A stretch of 64,000 bases of DNA from contig NZ_CP135435.1 in NCBI RefSeq assembly GCF_032341175.1, positions 868,001 through 932,000 on the forward strand. Direction: 5' to 3'. A program made the translations under genes and the position numbers. Every line of letters begins with the position of its first letter. The first letter of the stretch is position 1. Source of the stretch: Bacillus sp. DTU_2020_1000418_1_SI_GHA_SEK_038. GTDB lineage: Bacteria > Bacillota > Bacilli > Bacillales > Cytobacillaceae. The notes under the pieces are model-generated. The model did not search any database, was not told the DNA's origin, and worked only from the letters and a program-made list of their open reading frames with translations. Below, piece by piece: positions 42,819-52,006 of this stretch.

Positions 42819-44147
42819 TTATTTCGTTATTTGCTTAATAAGCTTTTTGTTTCCTTTTTCCAATATGTTTTCATAATCGATATATTCGTAAATATCATCT
42901 GAAATACTGCCACTAAACTTCGCTAGCTCTTCAATCGTTAAATCTTCAATGGCTTTCTTTTGCTCTTCGCAATAGATAATAATTTTGCCTACGATTTCAT
43001 GGGCATCCCTAAATGCTGTTCCTTTGCTTACTAAATAATCGGCGACTTCAGTAGCGTTGAGGAACCCAGCTTTAATGGCCGCTTTCATGTTTTCTTCCTT
43101 AACATGAAGGGTATCAATCATTTTTGCCATGATTTCAAGGCAATCCATCACAGTGTCAAGAGAATCGAAAAACTGTTCTTTATCTTCTTGCATATCTTTG
43201 TTATAAGTGAGCGGCAAGCCCTTCAGCGTCGTTAATAATGAGAAAAGAGAGCCATATACTCTGCCTGTTTTTCCTCTAATTAATTCAGCCGCATCGGGAT
43301 TTTTCTTTTGCGGCATGATACTGCTGCCGGTAGAGTACGCATCGTCCATTTCGATAAATTTGAATTCTTGGCTGCTCCAAAGAATCAGTTCTTCACTTAA
43401 ACGGCTCAAGTGCATCATCGTAATGGAAAAGCTGGACATAAGCTCAAGCAAATAATCACGATCACTCACACCATCTAAGAAGTTGTCTACTGGTTTTGAA
43501 AAACCTAATAGATCAGTCGTGATTTGACGGTTGATATTATGTGTCGTACCAGCTAATGCCCCACAGCCAAGCGGGTTTTCATCTAAAATTTCGATGGCAT
43601 TTTCGATTCTCTTTTTATCACGGCTAAACATTTGCACGTATGCACCTAGATGGTGACTGAAAGTAACAACCTGTGCTCGCTGCAAATGGGTATATCCAGG
43701 CATAATGACATTATTGCTCGCAGCTTTCTCATTTAATGAATCAATAAGCTGTTGCAGCACAGTCATGACTTCCTTAGCTTTGTTTTTTGCGTAAAGTCTC
43801 ATGTCAACAGCGACTTGGTCATTCCGGCTTCTAGCTGTATGAAGCTTCTTCCCGGTTTCACCAATTCTTTGTGTCAAATTCATTTCCACAAATGAGTGGA
43901 TATCTTCATAATCGCCTTCTACTTTTAACAAACCTGATTCGATATCTTTTAAAATTGATTCAAGCCCGCTGATCAGCAGATTTCCCTCAGACGAAGTCAG
44001 TAAATCACATTTCACTAGCATCGATACATGTGCAATGCTTCCAGTTATATCTTCAAAATATAGTCGATGGTCTACAGGCAGAGAAGTATTGAATTTCTCC
44101 ATGATTTCATCTTCTCGTTTCGTGAATCGTCCACCCCATAGTTTCAC
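42819..44147 (-). CDS. argH: Argininosuccinate lyase family enzyme
   Basis: The 442-residue protein belongs to the fumarase/aspartase superfamily: KLWGGRFTKREDEIMEKFN, HTARSRNDQVAVDMRLY, PGYTHLQRAQVVTFSHHLGAY and the signature loop GSSIMPQKKNPD with the catalytic Ser. ArgH releases fumarate from argininosuccinate to give arginine. No argG or other arginine gene is adjacent; instead it follows an NhaC-type antiporter gene without any gap (TAA then GTG) and a dedicated regulator. It may therefore be a catabolic C-N lyase for a related N-succinyl amino compound rather than the biosynthetic ArgH. Confidence 0.85.
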   Translation of the reverse strand: MKLWGGRFTKREDEIMEKFNTSLPVDHRLYFEDITGSIAHVSMLVKCDLLTSSEGNLLISGLESILKDIESGLLKVEGDYEDIHSFVEMNLTQRIGETGKKLHTARSRNDQVAVDMRLYAKNKAKEVMTVLQQLIDSLNEKAASNNVIMPGYTHLQRAQVVTFSHHLGAYVQMFSRDKKRIENAIEILDENPLGCGALAGTTHNINRQITTDLLGFSKPVDNFLDGVSDRDYLLELMSSFSITMMHLSRLSEELILWSSQEFKFIEMDDAYSTGSSIMPQKKNPDAAELIRGKTGRVYGSLFSLLTTLKGLPLTYNKDMQEDKEQFFDSLDTVMDCLEIMAKMIDTLHVKEENMKAAIKAGFLNATEVADYLVSKGTAFRDAHEIVGKIIIYCEEQKKAIEDLTIEELAKFSGSISDDIYEYIDYENILEKGNKKLIKQITK

Positions 44148-45671
44148 TTATACCTCAACCTCTCTTCTATTCTTTCCTGTTTGTATTTTCGATAATATAA
44201 AGACAGCTACAATGAGCAATCCTAACGTCAAGATTAACGTATAGGCACTTCCCGTAATTCCAGCCACAATAAATCCAATGAGCGCAATTGATGCATTTAA
44301 GATTGCATAAGGAATTTGCGTTTTCACGTGATCGATGTGATCTGCCCCAGCCCCAGTGGACGAAAGGATAGTCGTATCAGAAATTGGAGAACAGTGATCC
44401 CCAAAGATTCCTCCAGATAGGACAGCTCCAATACAAACTAATAAATGTGCATCAAGTCCGATTGCCATTGGAATCGCAATTGGAAGCATAATCGCGAATG
44501 TTCCCCAAGATGTTCCAGATGCAAGGGAAATGACAACCCCTACGAGGAATAAAATAGCAGGGATAATGAATGACGGAACATTTCCTTTCATGATTTCAAC
44601 AATGAAAGTAGCTGTACCCATTTCTTTAATCACTTTACCAAGTGACCATGCAAGAACAAGTGTGATAGCAACATATCCCATTTTCTGCATGCCTGCTGTA
44701 TAAATATCAAAAATTTCACCGAATTTCTTCACTTTATAAATAAGCATCAGTACGACAATCGTCACTGCAGCGAATAAATATGCCGCACTTAGAGATACTC
44801 GGAAATCGCTGCCCGGTACTGGTTTGAAAGGGAAGCCATATGAAATTAATAATCCAAATAAAGTAATGAATAATACTAATAATGGCAGCCAAATTAAGAT
44901 CGCTCGTCCACCTTGAGCAGCTTCTTCGAATTTCTCAGATCTTCTAAGCGGCTTAGACTCTGGCCAATACAGTTGTCCAGTTTGTTGGACCCTTCTTTCA
45001 GCTTTTGCCATCGGACCAAAATCTAATTTAGTTAGCGCAACAAGTGGGACCATGGAAACAGCTAATATCGCATAAAACTGAAATGGAATAACTTGAATAA
45101 GCGTACTAAACTCAGATGTTGTAATGTTTAACGCATCAAATTCTGTTTTTATTAATCCCATGATGTAAACACCCCATCCGATGAAAGGGATTAATACAGC
45201 AACTGGGGATGAGGTAGAATCAATGATCCAGGCGAGCTTTTCTCGTGAGATTTTCGCTTTATCGAAAATCTTATCAAACACAGGTCCTACGATTAGAGGT
45301 GTACCTAAATCGGAGAAGAAAATGATAATTCCGCCGAACCATGCGGATATTTGTGTTTTTGCTCTCGTGTTAATGAATTTTGTCACGTTTGAGGCGAGTG
45401 CAGCTCCTCCGCCTGATTTCTCCATTAACGCCACAAATCCGCCAATGAAGAATAGTAAAACTAATATAGCGGCATTGTACCCATCAGCTACGATTGGAAA
45501 ATAGTAATTTCCGATCGTTTCCATAGTTGCTTTTAATGGGTTTCCTCCTATTATAATAAGTACTCCGATATAAGCCCCGGAGAAGAGGGACACGATTACA
45601 TTTTTTGTAATGATAGCAAGAATAACTGCAAGAATAGGTGGTATCAAAGACACCCAGCCAAAATGCTCCAT
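44148..45671 (-). CDS. NhaC family Na+/H+ antiporter-type transporter
   Basis: About 507 residues with 11-12 membrane segments. GGFVALMEKSGGGAALA, IIIFFSDLGTPLIVGPVFD, SLASGTSWGTFAIMLPIAIP and IFGDHCSPISDTTILSS are hallmarks of NhaC/DcuC-like ion transporters of the IT superfamily. Some members exchange organic acids or amino acids, not only sodium. Coupling with an ArgH-type lyase suggests uptake of its substrate. The ATG at 45671 follows GGGGAGA; the longer frame upstream crosses the promoter and is not translated. Promoter and possible operator lie at 45705-45764. Confidence 0.85.
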   Translation of the reverse strand: MEHFGWVSLIPPILAVILAIITKNVIVSLFSGAYIGVLIIIGGNPLKATMETIGNYYFPIVADGYNAAILVLLFFIGGFVALMEKSGGGAALASNVTKFINTRAKTQISAWFGGIIIFFSDLGTPLIVGPVFDKIFDKAKISREKLAWIIDSTSSPVAVLIPFIGWGVYIMGLIKTEFDALNITTSEFSTLIQVIPFQFYAILAVSMVPLVALTKLDFGPMAKAERRVQQTGQLYWPESKPLRRSEKFEEAAQGGRAILIWLPLLVLFITLFGLLISYGFPFKPVPGSDFRVSLSAAYLFAAVTIVVLMLIYKVKKFGEIFDIYTAGMQKMGYVAITLVLAWSLGKVIKEMGTATFIVEIMKGNVPSFIIPAILFLVGVVISLASGTSWGTFAIMLPIAIPMAIGLDAHLLVCIGAVLSGGIFGDHCSPISDTTILSSTGAGADHIDHVKTQIPYAILNASIALIGFIVAGITGSAYTLILTLGLLIVAVFILSKIQTGKNRREVEV

Positions 45672-45704
45672 AAGTAAATCTCCCCTTAAGTGAATTACAT
45701 AAAA

Positions 45705-45727
45705 GGGTAAATATTTAGAATTTACCC
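45705..45727. promoter_or_regulatory. Inverted repeat at the transcription start of the nhaC-argH operon
   Basis: GGGTAAA and TTTACCC form a perfect 7-base inverted repeat with a nine-base spacer, placed right at the predicted start of transcription. It could be the operator of the regulator encoded upstream, or a 5' RNA hairpin. Confidence 0.4.
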
Positions 45728-45734
45728 TAAAAGA

Positions 45735-45764
45735 ATTATATTTTAACATGCCTTTGAAAAGCAA
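45735..45764 (-). promoter_or_regulatory. Predicted promoter of the nhaC-argH operon
   Basis: On the minus strand TTGCTT (45764-45759) and TATAAT (45740-45735) are separated by 18 bases; the transcript would start near 45728, about 57 bases before the ATG. Confidence 0.55.
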
Positions 45765-45813
45765 TAACTTTTTTTATAGTACTCAATTTTGCTGGTTTTA
45801 TTAGTTTAAATAA

Positions 45814-45850
45814 TAAAGACCGTTGAGGTATTTATTCTCAACAGTCTTTA
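45814..45850 (-). terminator. Terminator of the regulator gene
   Basis: On the minus strand AAAGACTGTTGAG pairs with CTCAACGGTCTTT; it overlaps the regulator stop and is followed by a T-rich stretch. Confidence 0.6.
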
Positions 45851-47160
45851 ACTACTTTATTAGACGAATTTGTCAATTTGTATATGCGCCTTGGTCTACC
45901 CCTTACAGGGTTTGGTTCCATTCCGATGTATTCAGCTAAGCCAGCATCACATAGGTCCTCTATAAAACGCCTTGTATTTCTTTCATCTTTGGAAAGTTGA
46001 ACTGAAATGTCTTTCACTGTAAAATCTTTAATTCCTGAATTTCTTATAAAAGCAAATAACTCAATATAATGTTTCACATTGATTTTCGCGTTTTTGAGCT
46101 TAGTCATGAAATCTTTATCATTAAAGTATGGAAATTCAATCGTTTCGATATGTTCACTTTTAGCCTCCACGACTTCGCCATTTTCCTGTACAAAAATAAT
46201 GGAGCCAAACCTCTCTTTGGATTGTCTTAGCGCGTTGTTTGCATTCAACTCTGCAGAAAAAACAGTTTCACCAAAACCAATACCTACACCGACCTTTAAT
46301 CCAGATATTAATATTAAATTGTTTACTGCCACCTTAATCTTTGGTAATCCCCGCTCACAGTCGCCACGTGAACTAAATATTAAATAGCGCCCAAGTCCTT
46401 TTTCTATGAGTGAACCATTTAAGTGTTCACTTAAGTTTATTAAAGTTTCCTTTAATTTCAATTCTAAAAACTGTAATTGATAAGTTTGTTTTGAGCTTTT
46501 GAAATGATTTTCTAAATGATCCATTTCAAATAGCTGAACGGCAACTTGGGAGTCTTTAAAGTAGAATGTTTTTATTTTTTCAGAAAGAATGTTTAATGTA
46601 TGTTGAATTTCAATATCACTTGTTGAAATTCTGAATGCAGGAACACCTAATTCCTTCAGGTGGACATATACTTCTTCAAAGCAGGTAATTGCCCCTTTCG
46701 TTTTTCCAAGTTCCCATAATTGACTATGGAAACTTATTAATTCCTCTGTGGAAGTCATTTCAGAAAAAGTTTTCACAAATATGTTAGTAGGTTTTATTGT
46801 GAGTTGGTTTAATGCGGTCTCCAAATGACTGGTTGATATCTCATCTATACTAAATTGATCGAATAAAGTTCCCGTTGTGTGGGCGAACTCTAACAGACCT
46901 TTGAAAATCCCAGCTTCGGTATGTTCGATAAAAATTAGTTTTTCTGAATTTCCTTCCGTTCTACATGCTATGTTATAGGAAATTCTTCCTGAAAAAATCC
47001 ACAAATCAACACTATTCATATTATTTTTAATAATATCTTCAGTCTCTCTAACCTTTTTGTATGGAAACGTTAAAAAAATTGCATCTAAAATTAACCCTTC
47101 GGCAATATGTATTATTCTTTCCACAGTGGAATGTGGTCCAACGAGCCCCACTCTAAGCAT
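45838..47160 (-). CDS. Probable transcriptional regulator with degenerate GGDEF-like domain and C-terminal winged helix
   Basis: The 440-residue protein starts with a receiver-like or periplasmic-fold-like segment (MLRVGLVGPHSTVERIIHIA, VDLWIFSGRISYNIA). The middle has LIFSSRGDCERGLPKI and GLKVGVGIGFGETVFSAELN followed by ANNALRQSKE, which resembles a GGDEF domain without the GGDEF signature, so catalysis is unlikely. The end (VKDISVQLSKDERNTRRFIE, DAGLAEYIGMEPNPVRGRPR) looks like a winged helix. Its place just upstream of the nhaC-argH genes on the same strand suggests it controls them. Family name not recognised. Confidence 0.6.
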   Translation of the reverse strand: MLRVGLVGPHSTVERIIHIAEGLILDAIFLTFPYKKVRETEDIIKNNMNSVDLWIFSGRISYNIACRTEGNSEKLIFIEHTEAGIFKGLLEFAHTTGTLFDQFSIDEISTSHLETALNQLTIKPTNIFVKTFSEMTSTEELISFHSQLWELGKTKGAITCFEEVYVHLKELGVPAFRISTSDIEIQHTLNILSEKIKTFYFKDSQVAVQLFEMDHLENHFKSSKQTYQLQFLELKLKETLINLSEHLNGSLIEKGLGRYLIFSSRGDCERGLPKIKVAVNNLILISGLKVGVGIGFGETVFSAELNANNALRQSKERFGSIIFVQENGEVVEAKSEHIETIEFPYFNDKDFMTKLKNAKINVKHYIELFAFIRNSGIKDFTVKDISVQLSKDERNTRRFIEDLCDAGLAEYIGMEPNPVRGRPRRIYKLTNSSNKVVKDC

Positions 47161-47411
47161 GAATAAAGCACTCCTTTAAAAATAACTTACAAAGCAGAAA
47201 TCTGTCTTAATCATACACATTATTTTGAAAATTTTTAAGTTCATTTAATAAAAAACTTAAGCCTTCACAAAGTATTTACTCAGCTTTTACTGAAAATGTT
47301 TTTTGGTTTTTCTTTTTAATCAGTTCCTCCTGTGAAGATTATTTGACAGATTCCGAGAGATTTCCCGGGAAAATGTTCAACTTATGTAATATAACGCTGA
47401 ATTAAAGCAAG

Positions 47412-47444
47412 AAAAAATCCTCCCTTTAAAAAAGGAGGATTTTT
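47412..47444. terminator. Terminator of putP
   Basis: AAAAATCCTCC and GGAGGATTTTT pair perfectly; T-runs occur on both strands. Confidence 0.75.
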
Positions 47445-47447
47445 CTA

Positions 47448-48926
47448 TCATTCACTCGTTAGTAACCTAACGCTTTCATCAAACTCTTTCTCAATAACCT
47501 CGTTGCGTTTATATGTTATTAAGCTGACAACATAGGTAAGGATTAAGTTGATGATAAAGCCTGGTACGATTTCGTAGAGGGTATCTCCAAGGCCGGCATT
47601 TTTCCAAATGATAACCGTTAAAGCACCAGCGATCATACCAACAATCGCTCCCCAGTTCGTCATCTTCTTCCAGTATAAGCTTAAAATAATAGTTGGACCG
47701 AATGCTGCTCCGAAGCCAGCCCATGCATAAGCAACTAGACCTAAAATCGTATCATTTTGTTCCCAAGCAAGTACTGCAGCAATAACTGCCACAGCTAAAA
47801 CTGCCATACGGCCAAAGAAGACATATTCTTTATCAGTACCATCTTTTCTTAATAATACTTTATATAAATCTTCAGTTAACGCACTTGATGTTACAATTAA
47901 TTGAGACGAAATCGTGCTCATGATGGCTGCTAGAACAGCAGCTAATAAGAATCCTGCAAAAAGAGGATGGAAGACAATTTGACCTAAAGTTAGGAAAATA
48001 GCTTCAGGATTGTCTAACGTATATTGTGGATTCTTATAGAAAAATGCAAGCCCAATTAAAGCTGTGAAGATAGTTCCTAATAAAGAGAAAATCATCCAGC
48101 CGATACCGATGCGGCGAGCACTTTTTGTTTCTTTAACTGATGTAATTGCCATAAAGCGAACGATAATATGAGGCTGACCAAAATAGCCTAATCCCCATGC
48201 CATCGCGGAGATGATTCCAATCGTTGTTGTACCTTTAAAGAAATCAAGTAATGTCGGATCAATTTCTCTAACAGTAGCGAAAGTTTCACCCAATCCGCCT
48301 GTTTGTGATAAGGCCAAAATTGGGACAAGCAGTAATGCAACTAACATCATTAGCCCCTGAATAAAGTCAGTGTAGCTTACTGCCAGGAAGCCGCCAAATA
48401 ACGTATAGGCAACAACTACTCCTGAAACAATTAAAAGACCTGTATGGTATCCAGTGCCAAACGAGCTTTTGAAAAATACTGCTCCTGCTACCATTCCTGA
48501 AGACACATAGAATGTAAAGAAAATAAGAATAACAATTCCGGAAACAATTCTTAATAATTTCGTTGTGTCTTTAAAACGATTTTCAAGATAGCCTGGAATA
48601 GTAATGGAATCATTTGCTACCTGTGTATAAGTTCGTAGTCTAGGTGCGACAAGCAGCCAGTTCAAATAGGCGCCAATGGTTAATCCAATAGCAATCCAAG
48701 CATCTGCTAAACCGCTTACATAAATTCCGCCAGGCAATCCCATTAAAAGCCAACCACTCATATCTGCTGCTCCAGCACTAAGAGCTGTAACTGCAGGACC
48801 AAGAGAACGACCGCCAAGCATATAATCAGTTAGATCACTTGTTTTTCGATATGAATACCAGCCAATTAAGAGCATAGCTGCCATATAAATACCGATGGAA
48901 ACAAGCTGAAGACCTGTATCTGACAT
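47448..48926 (-). CDS. putP: Sodium/proline symporter
   Basis: The 492-residue SSS-family transporter has about 13 membrane segments. Motifs: TSDLTDYMLGGRSLGPAVTA, ALSAGAADMSGWLLMGLPG (Na+-binding region), GYLENRFKDTTKLLR and FGGFLAVSYTDFIQGLMM. It imports proline with Na+. Length equals B. subtilis OpuE (osmotic uptake), while PutP (catabolic) is slightly shorter, so the physiological role is open; no proline-catabolic gene is adjacent. GGAGGG precedes the ATG. Confidence 0.92.
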   Translation of the reverse strand: MSDTGLQLVSIGIYMAAMLLIGWYSYRKTSDLTDYMLGGRSLGPAVTALSAGAADMSGWLLMGLPGGIYVSGLADAWIAIGLTIGAYLNWLLVAPRLRTYTQVANDSITIPGYLENRFKDTTKLLRIVSGIVILIFFTFYVSSGMVAGAVFFKSSFGTGYHTGLLIVSGVVVAYTLFGGFLAVSYTDFIQGLMMLVALLLVPILALSQTGGLGETFATVREIDPTLLDFFKGTTTIGIISAMAWGLGYFGQPHIIVRFMAITSVKETKSARRIGIGWMIFSLLGTIFTALIGLAFFYKNPQYTLDNPEAIFLTLGQIVFHPLFAGFLLAAVLAAIMSTISSQLIVTSSALTEDLYKVLLRKDGTDKEYVFFGRMAVLAVAVIAAVLAWEQNDTILGLVAYAWAGFGAAFGPTIILSLYWKKMTNWGAIVGMIAGALTVIIWKNAGLGDTLYEIVPGFIINLILTYVVSLITYKRNEVIEKEFDESVRLLTSE

Positions 48927-49191
48927 TTACATCCCTCCAATTTTTTTGAAAAAATTTAATAAACTAAGAAAAAAGACTATTCGTATTCTAACACTATTCG
49001 ACATAAAATGCGATGTTAAATTTTTTCAAAAATAGAACACGAAAAATTCTGAAAAATTTTATCTCCCTGAATAAAATTATTTCCTATCTAGGTTTAATTA
49101 ATTTTAGAAGCTGTGAAATAAATCAATTTGGTGTATATGCTCACAAGTGATAATATCTATACATGAAGTAAATAAATGATTGGGTGAACAA

Positions 49192-50388
49192 ATGAAAAAC
49201 GAAATATCTTTAAAAGTGAAATCTGTATATGTAAGGAATTTCCAAACTGGTTATCCTCTAATTACTGAGGATGCATTTGTCAAAATGCCAGTTGATATTG
49301 AAGAAGGAACGATTATTAACTTGTTGGATGAGAAAAATCGGTATTTGGCTACAGGTTATTTTGGCAAGCAAAATAAGGGCAGGGGCTGGATATTAAGCAG
49401 AAATCAGCAGGAATTAATTGATCAGGACTTTTTTGAAACGAAGCTAAAAAAAGCATTAGATAACAGAAAAGTTTTTTTTGATGACAAGGATACAACCGCC
49501 TTTCGTGTTTTCAATGGCGAAGGTGATGGAATTGGCGGAATGACGATTGACTATTTTGCTGGTTACTATTTAGCTACTTGGTATAGTGAAGGGATCTATC
49601 AGTTTAAAAATGATATTTTACAAGCTTTATTCAAGGTAGCAGATGTGAAAGGGGTTTACGAAAAGAAGCGGTTTGACGTGAAGGGAACTTATATAGAGGA
49701 TGATGATTTTGTTGCAGGGGAGCGCGCTGTCTTTCCTCTCATTGTAAAAGAAAATGGCATCAACTTCGCGGTCTATCTGAATGATGGGGCCATGGTGGGT
49801 GTTTTCTTGGACCAAAGGAATGTCCGCAAGGCAATACGTGATAAGTATGCTAAAGGCAAAACGGTATTAAATACTTTTTCCTATACAGGAGCATTTTCTG
49901 TAGCAGCTGCTTTAGGCGGGGCCGCGAAAACAACAAGTGTGGACCTTGCCAACCGCAGTAAGAGCAAGACGATTGAGCAGTTCAGTGTGAACAATATTGA
50001 TTATGAAGCGCATGAAATAATTGTGGAGGATGTATTTAATTATTTTAAATATGCTGTTCGAAAGCAATTAAAATTTCAAATGGTCATTCTTGATCCTCCA
50101 AGCTTTGCACGTTCTAAGAAACATACCTTTAGTGCAGGGAAGGATTATCCGGCTTTACTCGAGCAAGCAATTCAACTAACTGATAGCAACGGAATTATCG
50201 TTGCCTCAACGAATTGCAGTACGTTTGATATGAAAAAATTCAAGGGGTTTATTGAAAAGGCATTTAAGCAAACAGGAAGTAAATATACGATTCTTGATGA
50301 ATTTAGTCTTCCTGAGGATTTTAAGACGATAAAGGAATTTAAAGAAGGCAATTATCTTAAAGTGGCGATTATCAGAAAGTTGACTTAA
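49192..50388 (+). CDS. Class I SAM-dependent rRNA methyltransferase (RlmI-like)
   Basis: About 398 residues. An N-terminal PUA-like domain (KSVYVRNFQTGYPLITEDAF, then GRGWILSRN) is followed by the EEHEE-type linker and a Rossmann methyltransferase: FLDQRNVRKAIRD, VLNTFSYTGAFSVAAALGGA (SAM loop), and the catalytic motif VILDPPSFARSKK, with a late Cys in ASTNCSTFDM. These are typical of RlmI, which makes m5C1962 in 23S rRNA. B. subtilis YwbD is related. I take the ATG at 49192 behind GGGTGA. Confidence 0.88.
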   Translation: MKNEISLKVKSVYVRNFQTGYPLITEDAFVKMPVDIEEGTIINLLDEKNRYLATGYFGKQNKGRGWILSRNQQELIDQDFFETKLKKALDNRKVFFDDKDTTAFRVFNGEGDGIGGMTIDYFAGYYLATWYSEGIYQFKNDILQALFKVADVKGVYEKKRFDVKGTYIEDDDFVAGERAVFPLIVKENGINFAVYLNDGAMVGVFLDQRNVRKAIRDKYAKGKTVLNTFSYTGAFSVAAALGGAAKTTSVDLANRSKSKTIEQFSVNNIDYEAHEIIVEDVFNYFKYAVRKQLKFQMVILDPPSFARSKKHTFSAGKDYPALLEQAIQLTDSNGIIVASTNCSTFDMKKFKGFIEKAFKQTGSKYTILDEFSLPEDFKTIKEFKEGNYLKVAIIRKLT

Positions 50389-50398
50389 AAAGTAAATG

Positions 50399-50435
50399 GA
50401 TGCATTAGTATCCCCTAATGCACCCCCCTTTTTTC
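50399..50435 (+). terminator. Terminator after the methyltransferase gene
   Basis: TGCATTAG and CTAATGCA pair perfectly and TTTTTT follows after a C-rich step. Confidence 0.6.
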
Positions 50436-50437
50436 TA

Positions 50438-51820
50438 TTAAACAACTCCCTGTACAATCATAGCATTAGCCACACGAATAAAGCCTGCGATGTTTGAACC
50501 GATAACTAGATTGCCTGGATAGCCATATTCTTCAGCCGCATTGACGGTGTTGCGGTAAATATTTTTCATGATTTGATGAAGTTTTTCATCTACTTCTTCA
50601 AACGTCCATGCAATTCTTGCACTATTTTGTGACATTTCGAGTGCTGAAACAGATACCCCACCTGCATTTGCGGCTTTTCCTGGTGCAAAGAGGATATCAT
50701 TCTTTAGAAACACATCGATCGCTTCTAGGTTAGACGGCATATTGGCTCCTTCACCGACTGCCTTGACACCATTAGCTACAAGAATTTTTGCAGAGCACTC
50801 ATCTATTTCGTTTTGAGTCGCACATGGAAGGGCGATATCACATGGGATCGACCAGATACCAGAACATCCTTCAACGAATTGTGCATGAGGGTGTTCATAG
50901 ACATATTCAAGTATTCTCTTGCCCTCAACCTCTTTTAAGCGTTTAACAGTTTCAAGGTTTAACCCATTTTCATCATAAATATACCCATTGGAATCACTGC
51001 ATGCCACTACCTTAGCACCTAATTGCATGGCTTTTTCGATCGCATAGATTGAAACATTCCCTGATCCAGATACAATCACAGTGCTTCCATTAAAGCTATG
51101 GCCTTTATCTCTTAACATTTCTTCAACAAAATAAACAAGGCCATATCCTGTTGCTTCTTTACGTGCTAAACTTCCACCGTATTCAAGCCCTTTTCCTGTT
51201 AGAACACCAGCTTCATAGGCGCCGCGAAGTCGCTTGTATTGACCGAACATATAGCCAATTTCTCTTGCGCCAACTCCAATATCTCCTGCTGGAACATCAG
51301 TATCAGGACCAATATGCTTATATAGTTCAATTATAAAGCTTTGAGTAAAACGCATGATTTCGCCATCTGATTTTTCCTTCGGATCAAAATCTGCCCCGCC
51401 TTTTGCTCCTCCAATTGGGAGACCAGTTAAGGAATTTTTGAAGATTTGTTCAAAACCGAGGAATTTAATGATGCTGGAATTTACGGTAGGATGAAAACGA
51501 ATGCCGCCTTTATAGGGGCCGAGGGTACTGCTGTACTGGACACGAAATCCGCGATTTACTTGTACCTTTCCTTTATCATCAGTCCATGGAACACGGAAGG
51601 TAATCACCCTTTCAGGTTCAACAATTCTTTCGAGAATGTTTTGCTCCATATATTTAGGGTGTTTAGAAAATACAGGTAATAGTGAATCAAAGATTTCTTC
51701 AACAGCTTGATGAAATTCTGATTCATACGGATTTCTGATTTTCACCTTTTCAAATACTTCATTTACATAATTAACGGCTACTTTTGACTCGTTATTTCTC
51801 ACTTCCTCTATAGTTTGCAT
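50438..51820 (-). CDS. gdhA: NADP-specific glutamate dehydrogenase
   Basis: About 460 residues, the length of NADP-type hexameric enzymes. FRVQYSSTLGPYKGGIRFHP contains substrate-binding residues, and the catalytic Lys sits in LPIGGAKGGADFDPK. VPAGDIGVGAREIGYMFGQY and VIVSGSGNVSIYAIEKAMQL (dinucleotide fold) follow. It makes glutamate from 2-oxoglutarate and ammonium with NADPH. B. subtilis lacks this enzyme type. The ATG at 51820 follows GAGGGGAA. It is divergent from a GltC-like regulator, which may control it. Confidence 0.92.
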   Translation of the reverse strand: MQTIEEVRNNESKVAVNYVNEVFEKVKIRNPYESEFHQAVEEIFDSLLPVFSKHPKYMEQNILERIVEPERVITFRVPWTDDKGKVQVNRGFRVQYSSTLGPYKGGIRFHPTVNSSIIKFLGFEQIFKNSLTGLPIGGAKGGADFDPKEKSDGEIMRFTQSFIIELYKHIGPDTDVPAGDIGVGAREIGYMFGQYKRLRGAYEAGVLTGKGLEYGGSLARKEATGYGLVYFVEEMLRDKGHSFNGSTVIVSGSGNVSIYAIEKAMQLGAKVVACSDSNGYIYDENGLNLETVKRLKEVEGKRILEYVYEHPHAQFVEGCSGIWSIPCDIALPCATQNEIDECSAKILVANGVKAVGEGANMPSNLEAIDVFLKNDILFAPGKAANAGGVSVSALEMSQNSARIAWTFEEVDEKLHQIMKNIYRNTVNAAEEYGYPGNLVIGSNIAGFIRVANAMIVQGVV

Positions 51821-52006
51821 AATGATCAATTCCCCTCTGTATAAATTAAGTGTTTATTAGTTAGCGATATTTGGATACTTTTAGAACTTTTAGCCAAATA
51901 AATGGATTTTCTATTAAAGAAATTTTATAATGAAAAAATAATCTAAACAATATGAATTTTAGATAAGAACAATGCCGATGTGAGATGAATTGGGGGAGGT
52001 GGGTTT

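Noticed and set aside
47361..47372. TTTCCCGGGAAA palindrome between the regulator gene and putP as an operator
   Set aside because: A 12-base palindrome alone, far (about 200 bases) from the regulator start and without a promoter next to it, is not enough support.
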